Origin: Aestuariivirgaceae bacterium
Lineage (GTDB): Bacteria > Pseudomonadota > Alphaproteobacteria > Rhizobiales > Aestuariivirgaceae
Direction: 5' to 3'
DNA: 33,072 bases
Assembly: GCA_028282065.1 (NCBI GenBank)
Contig: JANQIR010000159.1
Coordinates: 1 to 33,072 of the forward strand
Of the stretch, positions 1 through 6,246 are shown piece by piece. Positions within the stretch are counted from its first letter, which is position 1. Each line of letters begins with the position of its first letter. The notes below the pieces were generated by a model, which searched no databases, was not told the origin of the DNA, and saw nothing but the letters and a program-made list of their open reading frames with translations. A program made the translations under genes and the position numbers.

Positions 1-1
1 C

Positions 2-97
2 AAACACTTCCGGCGAATTGCAACCCGCTACGACAAGCTCCTCGACAACTTTATGGGCTTCGTTACCCTAGGCGCAATCCACCTCCTCTTGAGATGA
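2..97 (+). pseudogene. IS5-family transposase, C-terminal end (cut by window edge)
   Basis: The open frame entering at base 2 encodes about 31 residues, beginning KHFRRIATRYDKLLDNFMGF and ending in a hydrophobic stretch before a TGA at 95-97. The RRIATRYDK..NF pattern is the usual C-terminal signature of IS5-group DDE transposases. Only the tail is visible, so I cannot tell whether the rest, outside the window, is intact. I did not find a convincing terminal inverted repeat after the stop. It marks mobile DNA beside the secretion cluster. Confidence 0.7.
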
Positions 98-176
98 AAA
101 TGTTAAATCCTCACCACGGCCTAGGGCATTTTTTGTGAAACCTGAGCCACTAAAAATGCTCTATCTCTTTGATATT

Positions 177-224
177 GAGCATGTTCTTATCCGAAAACCG
201 CACACATTTTTCGGGAACATGCTC
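177..224. repeat. Rhizobiales-type palindromic (REP/RIME-like) element
   Basis: GAGCATGTTC (177-186) and GAACATGCTC (215-224) are perfect 10-base inverted arms. Inside them CCGAAAA (191-197) pairs with TTTTCGG (208-214). The upstream words ATGCTCTATCTCTTTG resemble the flank of the palindromic repeats that are abundant between genes in Rhizobiales. From family knowledge these are non-coding interspersed repeats. I noticed only this copy in the window. Confidence 0.65.
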
Positions 225-226
225 TA

Positions 227-622
227 GTTCAACCAAAAGTGATCCCAATCTTGAATTTACGCGAGAAACAGGGTGATAGGCATTCGGGTTTTCTTCGCAA
301 GATCCCCAGGAGCTTTTGATTTGCCGCCTGAACACGTTAGGGAAATCTGAAAATTCGCCAGTTTTTCAACACGTTCCTTGCGGCTCGCCCGGTGAAACTA
401 TTTCGCGCAGAATCAACAACATTAATGGGTTCCGGTTCTTGTTTGGCCTGTTTCCTGCATGGTCCGGTGTGGTTTGCAAGACTTCTTAGTTGAGAAGATA
501 ATCGCAGACCGTATTTTGAGCGATATCACTGGGGAGTTGTGATATCGTGATTGGATGACGTAGCGTTTGTTGAAACGAACGGTAAATGGTTCTCCCATTT
601 ATTCATCTGACCGGGGGAAGAT
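227..622. other. Intergenic region upstream of the T3SS regulator
   Basis: About 400 bases with no supported gene. It holds a small inverted repeat (CTTCT/AGAAG at 482-497), a stronger one at 521-547, an ACGTAG word at 558-563, and the GGGGG ribosome-binding candidate at 613-617. The promoter of the regulator operon should lie here, but I cannot place -35 and -10 boxes with confidence. Confidence 0.5.
521..547. promoter_or_regulatory. Perfect inverted repeat, candidate operator of the regulator operon
   Basis: CGATATCAC (521-529) and GTGATATCG (539-547) are perfect 9-base inverted arms separated by nine bases. There is no T-run after it, so it is not a terminator. It sits about 75-100 bases upstream of the first start codon of the regulator operon, where a dimeric DNA-binding protein would act. 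Which protein binds it is unknown. Confidence 0.4.
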
Positions 623-811
623 ATGAACTGCCCAAGTACATTGCGTGCTGTCGCATTTGACGGTGCGCGCCTTGAAACAAACCGGCACGAACAGTTTTGC
701 CGGCGCGGCGGACGCGCGTTTGACAAAATAGATCGTTTGGCAACAGCGGCCTTTGCGCACCAGGGCGCGCAGGTGGTGGCCTGGATGTTGAGATTGAGAG
801 TTGCCGCATGA
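623..811 (+). CDS. Small uncharacterised protein, translationally coupled to the T3SS regulator
   Basis: A 62-residue frame starting MNCPSTLRAVAF. I recognise no family. Two features argue that it is translated: a GGGGG run at 613-617, five bases before the ATG, like the ribosome sites of many other genes here, and a stop that overlaps the start of the next gene as ATGA (808-811), the usual sign of translational coupling. It has two cysteines and several basic residues (CRRGGR), and no signal peptide or clear membrane segment. It could be a leader that sets translation of the regulator, a small regulatory partner, or chance. Confidence 0.4.
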   Translation: MNCPSTLRAVAFDGARLETNRHEQFCRRGGRAFDKIDRLATAAFAHQGAQVVAWMLRLRVAA

Positions 812-1599
812 TTGTTGATGAGATCACGACAAGGCACGCGCTCCTTCACCACGGCCAGGAAGATCATGCTGCGCAATCACCTGGCGGCGGCGAACCGGCA
901 AATTCTGATGACACAGACAAGCGGGTTGTAATTGTCGATTCATTGCCTTTGGTACGAGCGGGTCAACGTGCCTTTATAGAACAAATTCCGGGCTTCAAGG
1001 TCGTTGCTGAAGCATCCGACGGTGTTGCGGCAATAATGGCAGTAAAGAGTCACGCTGCGGACCTTGCCATTTTGGAGTTGGTTGAATCCGGGTTTAGCAT
1101 GTGCGTGACTATTCAAAGATTGGTCACGGCTGTGCCTGGGCTTTATGTGATTGTTAGCTACGACAATCCTGCGGTAAACGGTGTTGCGTCACTGATCAAG
1201 GCAGGCGTCGGCGGATTTGTGTCAAAGGCTGCTGAACTCCAGGAACTGACAATAGCGGTTCAGGCTGTATCGGGCGGCGCGGTCTATCTGCCGGGACCGG
1301 TAAGCAAGAATGTTTTTGACCTACATAGGCAGCAAGATGACGGCTCGGCACCTTATGGACTGACCAAGCGTGAAATGGAAATTCTCGGTTTCCTTTCAAC
1401 CGGACTCAGTAACAAGGAAATTGCCAATATCGCCAATGTGAGTGTGCGTACTGTGGAGACTCACCGTCTCAGCATCCGCAGAAAGACGCAATCTTCCACC
1501 CTAAGCGATCTGGTGCGTGTTGCGCGCATCGTACAAAGTTCCAGTCCGGACGCCTGGAACACCGCTACGATACCGGAGATAACCGATGAACAGGACTAG
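808..1599 (+). CDS. LuxR/NarL-family response regulator with atypical receiver, likely T3SS regulator
   Basis: 263 residues. After a 38-residue N-terminal extension comes a receiver-like domain (about 39-155) and a LuxR-type helix-turn-helix (about 184-240, LTKREMEILGFLSTGLSNKE then VSVRTVETH). The receiver is degenerate: the usual acidic pair is D44-S45, and the phosphoacceptor Asp is Glu (E90 in AILELVESG). The switch Ser (S117) and the Lys (K140 in GFVSK) remain. Glu at this place often mimics phosphorylation, so activity may not need a kinase; none is encoded nearby. The gene overlaps the small ORF before it (ATGA) and the secretin-half gene after it by 14 bases. The position suggests control of the T3SS; this is inferred. 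Rhizobial T3SS usually use TtsI, a different (OmpR-like) regulator. Confidence 0.85.
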   Translation: MIVDEITTRHALLHHGQEDHAAQSPGGGEPANSDDTDKRVVIVDSLPLVRAGQRAFIEQIPGFKVVAEASDGVAAIMAVKSHAADLAILELVESGFSMCVTIQRLVTAVPGLYVIVSYDNPAVNGVASLIKAGVGGFVSKAAELQELTIAVQAVSGGAVYLPGPVSKNVFDLHRQQDDGSAPYGLTKREMEILGFLSTGLSNKEIANIANVSVRTVETHRLSIRRKTQSSTLSDLVRVARIVQSSSPDAWNTATIPEITDEQD

Positions 1600-2275
1600 A
1601 TTTTTGCCGTTGAACCGGCTGCTGCGGATTTCCATGATTGGTTTGCTTTTCGTGTCGGCACCGGCTGTGTCGCCGCATGTCGCACACGCCAGCAAAACGG
1701 TGACAAATGGATCCGTGGAAATGAAGGGCCAGGTAGCCGGGAAAGTCTCGGACCCTTCGGGCGATAGTGGCATGTTCGTCGTGCGGATGCCTCTTCGAGA
1801 TGTTTTGTCAGCTTCGGTTCGCCGGGCAGGCATGCGATTGAATGTCAGTCCCAAAGTCAAGGGCACTGTTTCCGAAATGCTGCTTCCCGCTCACCTTCCT
1901 GACATGCTGGACCGCATTTCCAAACGCCACAACATCGAGTGGTATCTCGACGGTCGCACCGTCCATGTCGCACATAAGTCGGAATCTCGCACACGAATGC
2001 TGGCGTTGAATTACGTCAAGCTTTCGACGCTGATGGAAACGCTTGACTCTCTCGGCCTTTCGCCTGGCCGGCTTGACCTTCGTCACGTAAGAGCCAGCAA
2101 TACGATTATCGTCAACGGTCCGCCATCACTACTGGCGCGTGTCGAGGCTGTCGCTCTGAATCTGCTGAAGAGCCAAAACCCGGAAGACAGGAGCTATATG
2201 GTTATCCGTTACGGGATTGGAAGCGTCAAGCAACTGGGCGACGAAGACAAAGATAAGAACAGCAAGCAAAAATGA
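1586..2275 (+). CDS. rhcC1: T3SS secretin N-terminal half (RhcC1/NolW type)
   Basis: 229 residues with a signal peptide (basic start, hydrophobic core about 15-28, likely cut after AHA at 33-35). Residues about 60-128 read as a secretin N0 domain (PLRDVLSASVRRAGMRLNVS..., then WYLDGRTVHVAH). Residues about 135-195 read as N1 (VRASNTIIVNGPPSLLARVE). The C-terminal outer-membrane barrel of a full SctC (normally over 500 residues) is absent. Rhizobial T3SS are known to split the secretin into RhcC1 (NolW, about 230 aa) and RhcC2, and this matches RhcC1 in length and content. The stop is followed at once by a terminator, so it is a complete short gene and not a truncation. The RhcC2 partner is not in the window. 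It overlaps the regulator gene by 14 bases, so the two are probably co-transcribed. Confidence 0.8.
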   Translation: MNRTRFLPLNRLLRISMIGLLFVSAPAVSPHVAHASKTVTNGSVEMKGQVAGKVSDPSGDSGMFVVRMPLRDVLSASVRRAGMRLNVSPKVKGTVSEMLLPAHLPDMLDRISKRHNIEWYLDGRTVHVAHKSESRTRMLALNYVKLSTLMETLDSLGLSPGRLDLRHVRASNTIIVNGPPSLLARVEAVALNLLKSQNPEDRSYMVIRYGIGSVKQLGDEDKDKNSKQK

Positions 2276-2323
2276 AACTGGTGCCATCGTACGTTCTTGC
2301 ACGACGGCACCAGTTCATTTTTT
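2276..2323 (+). terminator. Rho-independent terminator after the regulator-secretin unit
   Basis: AACTGGTGCC (2276-2285) plus TCGT (2287-2290) pair with ACGA (2301-2304) plus GGCACCAGTT (2306-2315), with one mismatch and a ten-base loop. CATTTTTT follows (2316-2323). It begins at the base after the stop codon. Confidence 0.85.
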
Positions 2324-2687
2324 CCGACTTGCCGCGGCATGTGCCGACGGGTATCGGAAAGGGGGATTCTCTTGCTCTTCTCTCATCGCACGGCATAAGG
2401 CCGAACTGATAGAACCTATTGCGGGCTATCGCCTATCCGTACAAAACACTGGTTTTCTTGACTCCCATCGGACTTCCGTTTTCCGCGCAATGCATCTGAT
2501 CACCCCGATCAAGCTTACGGGAATTAGTGCTGCCCATCACGAGTGCATCTTAAGTGTGCCAAAAAAACAACCTTTGTGACACTGGTGTTAACTACCTAGG
2601 TATTGCGGCGACCTGTTGCTTGCGGCAAGAACCTTGCACGGCGTATATGGCAGATTGTTCATCAAACTGGCCGGGGGGTTCGCATAG
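2324..2687. other. Intergenic region before the GNAT gene
   Basis: About 360 bases without a supported gene; the short open frames here show no recognisable protein. It contains an ACAC-TG-GTGT word (2579-2588) and a perfect 10-base palindrome TACCTAGGTA (2593-2602), which may belong to the promoter of the acetyltransferase gene. Confidence 0.4.
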
Positions 2688-3290
2688 ATGAATGATACAA
2701 TTTCCTTTCGTCCGGCGGCACCGGAAGATGACAGACTTCTGGCCCAGTTGTTGGATATATCGAACGCGGGCGCAGATTGCCGCGAGATCAAAAAGACATT
2801 GCCACCAGGTGCGGACTGGATAGAGGTCGTCACCAGCCGCATCGCCGACCCGGCAAATGAAGTTCATCGCGGCAATGCGGTCATCGCTCTGGCCGGAGGC
2901 GAACCGGCTGGTATGATGATCATGAATCCGTTGGCGCAGGACGTTCCTGTGCCATCCGATCCAAATGATATCAATCGGGCATTTTACCAACTGCGTCTGC
3001 ATGCGACGGGGTCATTGTATTTGCGGAACATTGCCGTGCTACCGCAAATGAGGCGGCGGGGAATTGCCCACGCGCTACTTCAGGTATTTCATGAAATTGC
3101 CAGAACGGCCGAGGTGCCCGTGCTCAGTGCCATCGTGCACGAGGACAATGCCCCCATGATTGCATTGTTGACGTCGGCCGGTTACGCCAATCACCATTAT
3201 GAAGTCTTAGACAACTATCCGGCATATCGTCCTGACAGTCGGATTCTGCTTTTTGAGTTCAACCTAAACAAAGCACGCCCTGGCGCTTGA
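2688..3290 (+). CDS. GNAT-family N-acetyltransferase
   Basis: 200 residues. The GNAT acetyl-CoA site is visible as LRNIAVLPQMRRRGIAHALL (about 112-131, the R/Q-x-x-G-x-G/A pattern in the form RRRGIA), followed by the later motif EDNAPMIALLTSAGYANHHYE (split around residues 148-168). The family transfers an acetyl group from acetyl-CoA to an amine; the substrate cannot be read from sequence. GGGGGG (2673-2678) lies nine bases before the ATG. The gene sits alone between two T3SS units on the same strand with long gaps on both sides. It may be an inserted cargo gene, a modifying enzyme of the system, or a secreted protein; nothing in the sequence decides this. Confidence 0.85.
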   Translation: MNDTISFRPAAPEDDRLLAQLLDISNAGADCREIKKTLPPGADWIEVVTSRIADPANEVHRGNAVIALAGGEPAGMMIMNPLAQDVPVPSDPNDINRAFYQLRLHATGSLYLRNIAVLPQMRRRGIAHALLQVFHEIARTAEVPVLSAIVHEDNAPMIALLTSAGYANHHYEVLDNYPAYRPDSRILLFEFNLNKARPGA

Positions 3291-3613
3291 GAGCGTTTTG
3301 TAGTTTGACCGACGCGGTGCCTGTCTGCAAAGCACCGGATCATCCCGCACCCTGCCATCGACGGCGATGTCACCGATACTCTGGTAAACCGCCGGGTCGG
3401 TCGTGAAACGAACACGCCCGTGCGAGACACCTCACAGAAAACCTCGAAATTTCAGCGATCTTCCTGAGTTTTGGGTAATGTGCGTACGTAGCCTGCGTAT
3501 TCAATCCGGATATCATCTCCGGCTGCATTGTTCCAAAATGGTACAGTTGGTTAGTGATTGGCTTCAAGCAGCCGATCAGATTGAGAACCTACCGCAGCAA
3601 AGGAGAATTTCGA
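3291..3613. other. Promoter-like region upstream of the small T3SS protein pair
   Basis: 323 bases without a supported gene. It contains GGTGC...GCACC and CCGGA...TCCGG hairpin words and the GTACGTAG site at 3484-3491. A normal ribosome site (AAAGGAGAA) precedes the next gene. A promoter for the 84-aa and 52-aa genes is expected here; exact boxes are not clear. Confidence 0.45.
3481..3491. promoter_or_regulatory. GTACGTA site upstream of the needle-like pair
   Basis: TGCGTACGTAG carries the near-palindromic core GTACGTA that I otherwise found only upstream of sctD and sctI. It lies about 125 bases before the start codon at 3614. Candidate binding site of the LuxR-type regulator; inferred. 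Confidence 0.35.
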
Positions 3614-3868
3614 ATGGCCCAACCAGCTGCAGGTGCTCCGTCAGGTGGCGGCGCAACAGGTGCGACCGGAGGTGGTGGAAACTTTGGAAGTGCCCTTCAA
3701 AATGCAAGTCAAAACCAGCAACCTGCAGGTGGAACGCCATCGCCCGAAGCAGGTACGCAGGCGCAGATCGAAGCCAATGAGATAGCAAGGCAACAGGCCG
3801 AAGCGACATTGTTCATTTCGACCATCTATCAGGCGATCCTCAACGCGCTGCGTCAGATCCCAAGATAG
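3614..3868 (+). CDS. Small Gly/Ala/Gln-rich T3SS protein, needle/filament candidate 1 (nopC position)
   Basis: 84 residues from the ATG that has a proper ribosome site (AAAGGAGAATTTCG just upstream); an earlier in-frame start at 3554 lacks one. The N-terminal half (1-47) is low-complexity Gly/Ala/Gln/Pro, probably disordered. The C-terminal 35 residues form one predicted amphipathic helix rich in Gln, Glu and Ala, ending TLFISTIYQAILNALRQIPR. T3SS needle and rod proteins are short helical proteins whose conserved C-terminal helix ends close to the last residue, and this fits. The end matches the next gene's product. Rhizobial clusters carry the small secreted proteins NopC and NopA just upstream of sctD, the same position. 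The function is inferred from size, helix and synteny. Confidence 0.7.
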   Translation: MAQPAAGAPSGGGATGATGGGGNFGSALQNASQNQQPAGGTPSPEAGTQAQIEANEIARQQAEATLFISTIYQAILNALRQIPR

Positions 3869-3906
3869 GCCTACCTTGGCGCTATCTTAGACAGCAGATC
3901 AAGTTG

Positions 3907-3929
3907 GCCATCTGTTTTTGAAAGATGGC
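3907..3929 (+). other. Hairpin between the two small T3SS genes
   Basis: GCCATCT (3907-3913) and AGATGGC (3923-3929) pair around a nine-base loop. There is no strong T-run, so it is more likely an RNA processing or stability element, or a weak attenuator setting the ratio of the two small proteins, than a terminator. Confidence 0.35.
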
Positions 3930-3985
3930 ATCGAAGTTGCATGTTTGGGTGTGTTCATGAGTAACCAAAAGGGGGATGTTATACC

Positions 3986-4144
3986 ATGGCACAACCAACC
4001 AATCCAGCTGGTGCAAACCCGGGTGCGGGTAACGATGCTCTTGCAAATGCTTTTGACATTGCAATTCAAGAAGCAAACCAGACTCTGTTTACATTCACGG
4101 TTGGCAACGCGATTCTTCAGCCTTTGAGGCAGATCCCGCGTTAG
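3986..4144 (+). CDS. 52-residue T3SS protein, needle/filament candidate 2 (nopA position)
   Basis: A 52-residue protein starting MAQPTNPAGANPGAGNDALA and ending AILQPLRQIPR. It is a paralogue of the product of 3614-3868: both start MAQP, have a short Gly/Ala/Pro region, and share TLF..T...AIL..LRQIPR at the end (13 of the last 22 residues identical). GGGGG (3971-3975) lies ten bases before the ATG, and a strong terminator follows the stop by about 20 bases. Known T3SS needle subunits are roughly 60-90 residues, so this would be very small. NopA, the rhizobial pilus subunit, is encoded at this position. It may be the needle (SctF) with its longer neighbour a second filament or accessory subunit. 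Confidence 0.7.
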   Translation: MAQPTNPAGANPGAGNDALANAFDIAIQEANQTLFTFTVGNAILQPLRQIPR

Positions 4145-4164
4145 TCTGGTTTTATCCAGAACGG

Positions 4165-4195
4165 AAAGGGCGGCCACTCGGCCGCCCTTTTTTTT
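4165..4195 (+). terminator. Strong Rho-independent terminator after the needle-like pair
   Basis: AAAGGGCGGCC (4165-4175) and GGCCGCCCTTT (4180-4190) form a perfect stem with the loop ACTC, followed by an uninterrupted T-run to 4195. It separates the small-protein unit from the sctD unit, so the two can be expressed at different levels. Confidence 0.95.
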
Positions 4196-4233
4196 ACCCA
4201 TGCCCCTTCTAAAAATCCAGCTGATCATTAAGA

Positions 4234-4286
4234 ATTCGTATGACGAATGTCTCATCTGGCACGAAACATGCGTAGTACGTAAGTAG
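4234..4286. promoter_or_regulatory. Candidate regulatory elements upstream of sctD
   Basis: ATTCGT (4234-4239) and ACGAAT (4243-4248) are an inverted repeat with a three-base spacer. Downstream, GTACGTA lies at 4275-4281 within CGTAGTACGTAAGTAG (4271-4286). The same GTACGTA core precedes two other T3SS units. It is only about 35 bases from the sctD start, close for an activator site, so the arrangement may include repression or a start site further upstream. Confidence 0.35.
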
Positions 4287-4316
4287 CTTTTAACCATTCG
4301 GGATGGGGGCATCCAA

Positions 4317-5288
4317 ATGGCGCAAGCCACGACATATATAAATGACATGATGGGCGGCGGACTGGGCCGTTCTCTTAAAGACAACGCTGGTACGCTGCAG
4401 AAGCTTCGCGTCATTGTGGAACAAGGCGTCTTTGCAAACGCTTCGGCCTACGTGGATGGTGCGGCGTTCTCGGTAGGTGCATCAACAAACAACGCCATTG
4501 TACTGCTCGGTTCGGAGTTGAAGCCGGTTCACTTTTCGGTTTCCTCCGCTCAGATACCGTTTCTGCCAGCCAGGATTACTGCGGTGGAAGGTGCCATCGT
4601 AGTGGACGGAAAAACCGCTCTGGAGCCCGGTCAATGGACTTCGGCGCGTTTGCCGGTCAACATAACCGCTGGCACAGCCAGGCTGAGGGTCGAACGTCCG
4701 GTCACCAGCCGGCTGCCGGTTCGGCGCATTGCTGCTGTGGCCGCATTGTTTATGGGAGTGTGGTTCGCAGGCGGGTTCATTGCGGACACAGTCATTCCGA
4801 CTACGGGCAGCATTGTGACGGCGGCGTGGAACACTAAGCCTGCATCCATGTCCAGAAATGAACCGGCCAAGCGACGCCCTGTTCAAACCAATTATGCTGA
4901 TACAATCAAGCAGATGAAGGACAAACTGGCGCAACTCGGTTTGTTGGCACTGGTGCATCCGACAGAATCTGGAGCCAGATCGGTGCTGGTATCCGGCGTG
5001 ATCGGATCAGATGAAGCAGAGCGTTGGCGCGATTTCCTGCGTTGGTACGATGCAGGACCTGATCGGCCGCCGCTTTTGAACAATGTCACCAGGCTCGAAG
5101 GTACAAGCGCCATGCCTGTTGTCACGGCGATCATGTTCGGTAATGACCCGTCCGCCCTTTTAGCCAGCGGCAAGGAAGTGCGTCCTGGTGATACGTTCAC
5201 CGACGGCTGGAAAGTTCATGAAATCAAAAAGACATCCGTTGTCATCAAACGCGGCGGCGATGAAGTGTTCGTCGTTGTAGGAGGTTAA
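4317..5288 (+). CDS. sctD: T3SS inner-membrane ring protein SctD (RhcD/YscD family)
   Basis: 323 residues. Residues about 28-125 resemble the FHA-like cytoplasmic domain of SctD (beta-rich, VDGAAFSVGASTNNAIVLLG). One membrane segment follows at about 137-160 (IAAVAALFMGVWFAGGFIAD), then a periplasmic part with a BON-like ring-building region (about 200-255) and a C-terminal segment ending VVIKRGGDEVFVVVGG. SctD forms the outer of the two inner-membrane rings and links SctJ to the secretin. The length is somewhat below the 350-430 common in the family, with fewer periplasmic repeats. GGGGG (4305-4309) is seven bases before the ATG. It heads a unit running to sctV, matching the rhizobial y4yQ-rhcV arrangement. 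Confidence 0.85.
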   Translation: MAQATTYINDMMGGGLGRSLKDNAGTLQKLRVIVEQGVFANASAYVDGAAFSVGASTNNAIVLLGSELKPVHFSVSSAQIPFLPARITAVEGAIVVDGKTALEPGQWTSARLPVNITAGTARLRVERPVTSRLPVRRIAAVAALFMGVWFAGGFIADTVIPTTGSIVTAAWNTKPASMSRNEPAKRRPVQTNYADTIKQMKDKLAQLGLLALVHPTESGARSVLVSGVIGSDEAERWRDFLRWYDAGPDRPPLLNNVTRLEGTSAMPVVTAIMFGNDPSALLASGKEVRPGDTFTDGWKVHEIKKTSVVIKRGGDEVFVVVGG

Positions 5289-5296
5289 CACTTTGG

Positions 5297-5320
5297 AGCA
5301 CCGCGGCGTGTCCCGGTGCT
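5297..5320 (+). other. Hairpin in the gap after sctD
   Basis: AGCACCG (5297-5303) and CGGTGCT (5314-5320) pair around a ten-base loop directly after sctD. No T-run follows, so transcription probably continues; it may affect mRNA stability or access to the next ribosome site. Confidence 0.35.
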
Positions 5321-5351
5321 GCACGGCAAGAGATAAACGGGGGTTGGTCAA

Positions 5352-5744
5352 ATGCCGAAAGTCAATTCGTATCCCATTGCGGACAATATTCGCCCGGCCG
5401 CTGATATGGCGTCGCCGCGCAACGCGGCAGCCATCGCCCGATTAGGCCTTCCGGCCCACGGCGCCTTGCCGCCCGCCTCGAAGGTATCCGGTGAAGGTGC
5501 GCGAAGCGAGCCGCACATTCCGTCCATCCATGTGACTCAGGAACAGGACCTTGCAACGTTGGCCGGGATGAGCCGGGATCAACTTCGAGCTGAACTTCTG
5601 CAGGTTGATGCAATCTTGTCGCGGTTAAATCCGGGTAACGAACCAAATTTGCATATAGTCCAATCGGGCCGCGACAAGCTTTTACAGCACGTGCGTCGCC
5701 TTGAACTCGTACAGCGGGCGCACGACGAAGCCATTAGAAAATAG
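5352..5744 (+). CDS. Uncharacterised protein between sctD and a TPR chaperone gene
   Basis: 130 residues, soluble, no signal peptide. The first 60 residues are rich in Pro, Ala and Ser and probably flexible. Residues 64-130 look helical (MSRDQLRAELLQVDAILSRL, then HIVQSGRDKLLQHVRRLELV) and end in a charged helix. GGGGG (5339-5343) lies eight bases before the ATG. I do not recognise the family. A flexible N-terminus with a helical C-terminal half, in the middle of the T3SS operon, would suit an exported regulator or gatekeeper-like protein, or a cytosolic co-chaperone of the next gene's product, but this is inference from position. Confidence 0.75.
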   Translation: MPKVNSYPIADNIRPAADMASPRNAAAIARLGLPAHGALPPASKVSGEGARSEPHIPSIHVTQEQDLATLAGMSRDQLRAELLQVDAILSRLNPGNEPNLHIVQSGRDKLLQHVRRLELVQRAHDEAIRK

Positions 5745-5766
5745 CCGATCTGACCGGGGGGTCACA

Positions 5767-6246
5767 ATGACATTGAACTTTGACTTGCACGCACATGCGG
5801 CCGCACCGCCGGCGGTGCAACCATCCGGATCTGAAGTTTCTTCCGGCCCGCCTTCCAGCCTCGTAGCGGATGCCCGTCTCACTCAGGTACACTGTGAACT
5901 GATTTGCTCGCTGGCATCGATGCTGTTGCGCTACGGCCAGGCTGAAGACGCGCGCGGATTGCTCGATCTCAACCGGTTGTTTTGGCCGCGCGATGAAAAA
6001 ACGCTGCGCTTGTTGGCAAAAACGCTGACCATGTCAGGACAATGGCAGGCCGCTGACGACCTGCTACGTGAACTTGACCAAATTAGGCCTGGCGGGCGAG
6101 TTGGTCCGGCCTGCCTGTTACAGCGCGCGGTGATTGCCATGAGATTGGGCCGGGTGGCGGAAGCCGCTCAACGCTTCCGGAGTTTCATTTCACTGCGCCC
6201 GTCCGCTTCGGCACACGTCAAGACCGGTGAAGGGATCGCATCATGA
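5767..6246 (+). CDS. TPR-like T3SS chaperone/accessory protein
   Basis: 159 residues from the ATG with GGGGGG (5756-5761) five bases upstream; an in-frame TTG at 5701 lies inside the previous gene and is unlikely. After a flexible start, about three helix pairs of TPR type can be seen: LICSLASMLLRYGQAEDARG, then LRLLAKTLTMSGQWQAADDL, then LLQRAVIAMRLGRVAEAAQR. Small TPR proteins of this size in T3SS clusters bind needle or translocon subunits (SctG-type) or act as accessory factors; the rhizobial gene y4yS sits in a comparable place. The stop overlaps the sctV start as ATGA (6243-6246), so translation is coupled. Binding of the small proteins encoded at 3614-4144 is an attractive guess. Confidence 0.75.
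   Translation: MTLNFDLHAHAAAPPAVQPSGSEVSSGPPSSLVADARLTQVHCELICSLASMLLRYGQAEDARGLLDLNRLFWPRDEKTLRLLAKTLTMSGQWQAADDLLRELDQIRPGGRVGPACLLQRAVIAMRLGRVAEAAQRFRSFISLRPSASAHVKTGEGIAS

Noticed and set aside
2217-2579. Frame after the secretin half, considered as the missing RhcC2 part
   Set aside because: No secretin motifs, and a strong terminator lies inside it.
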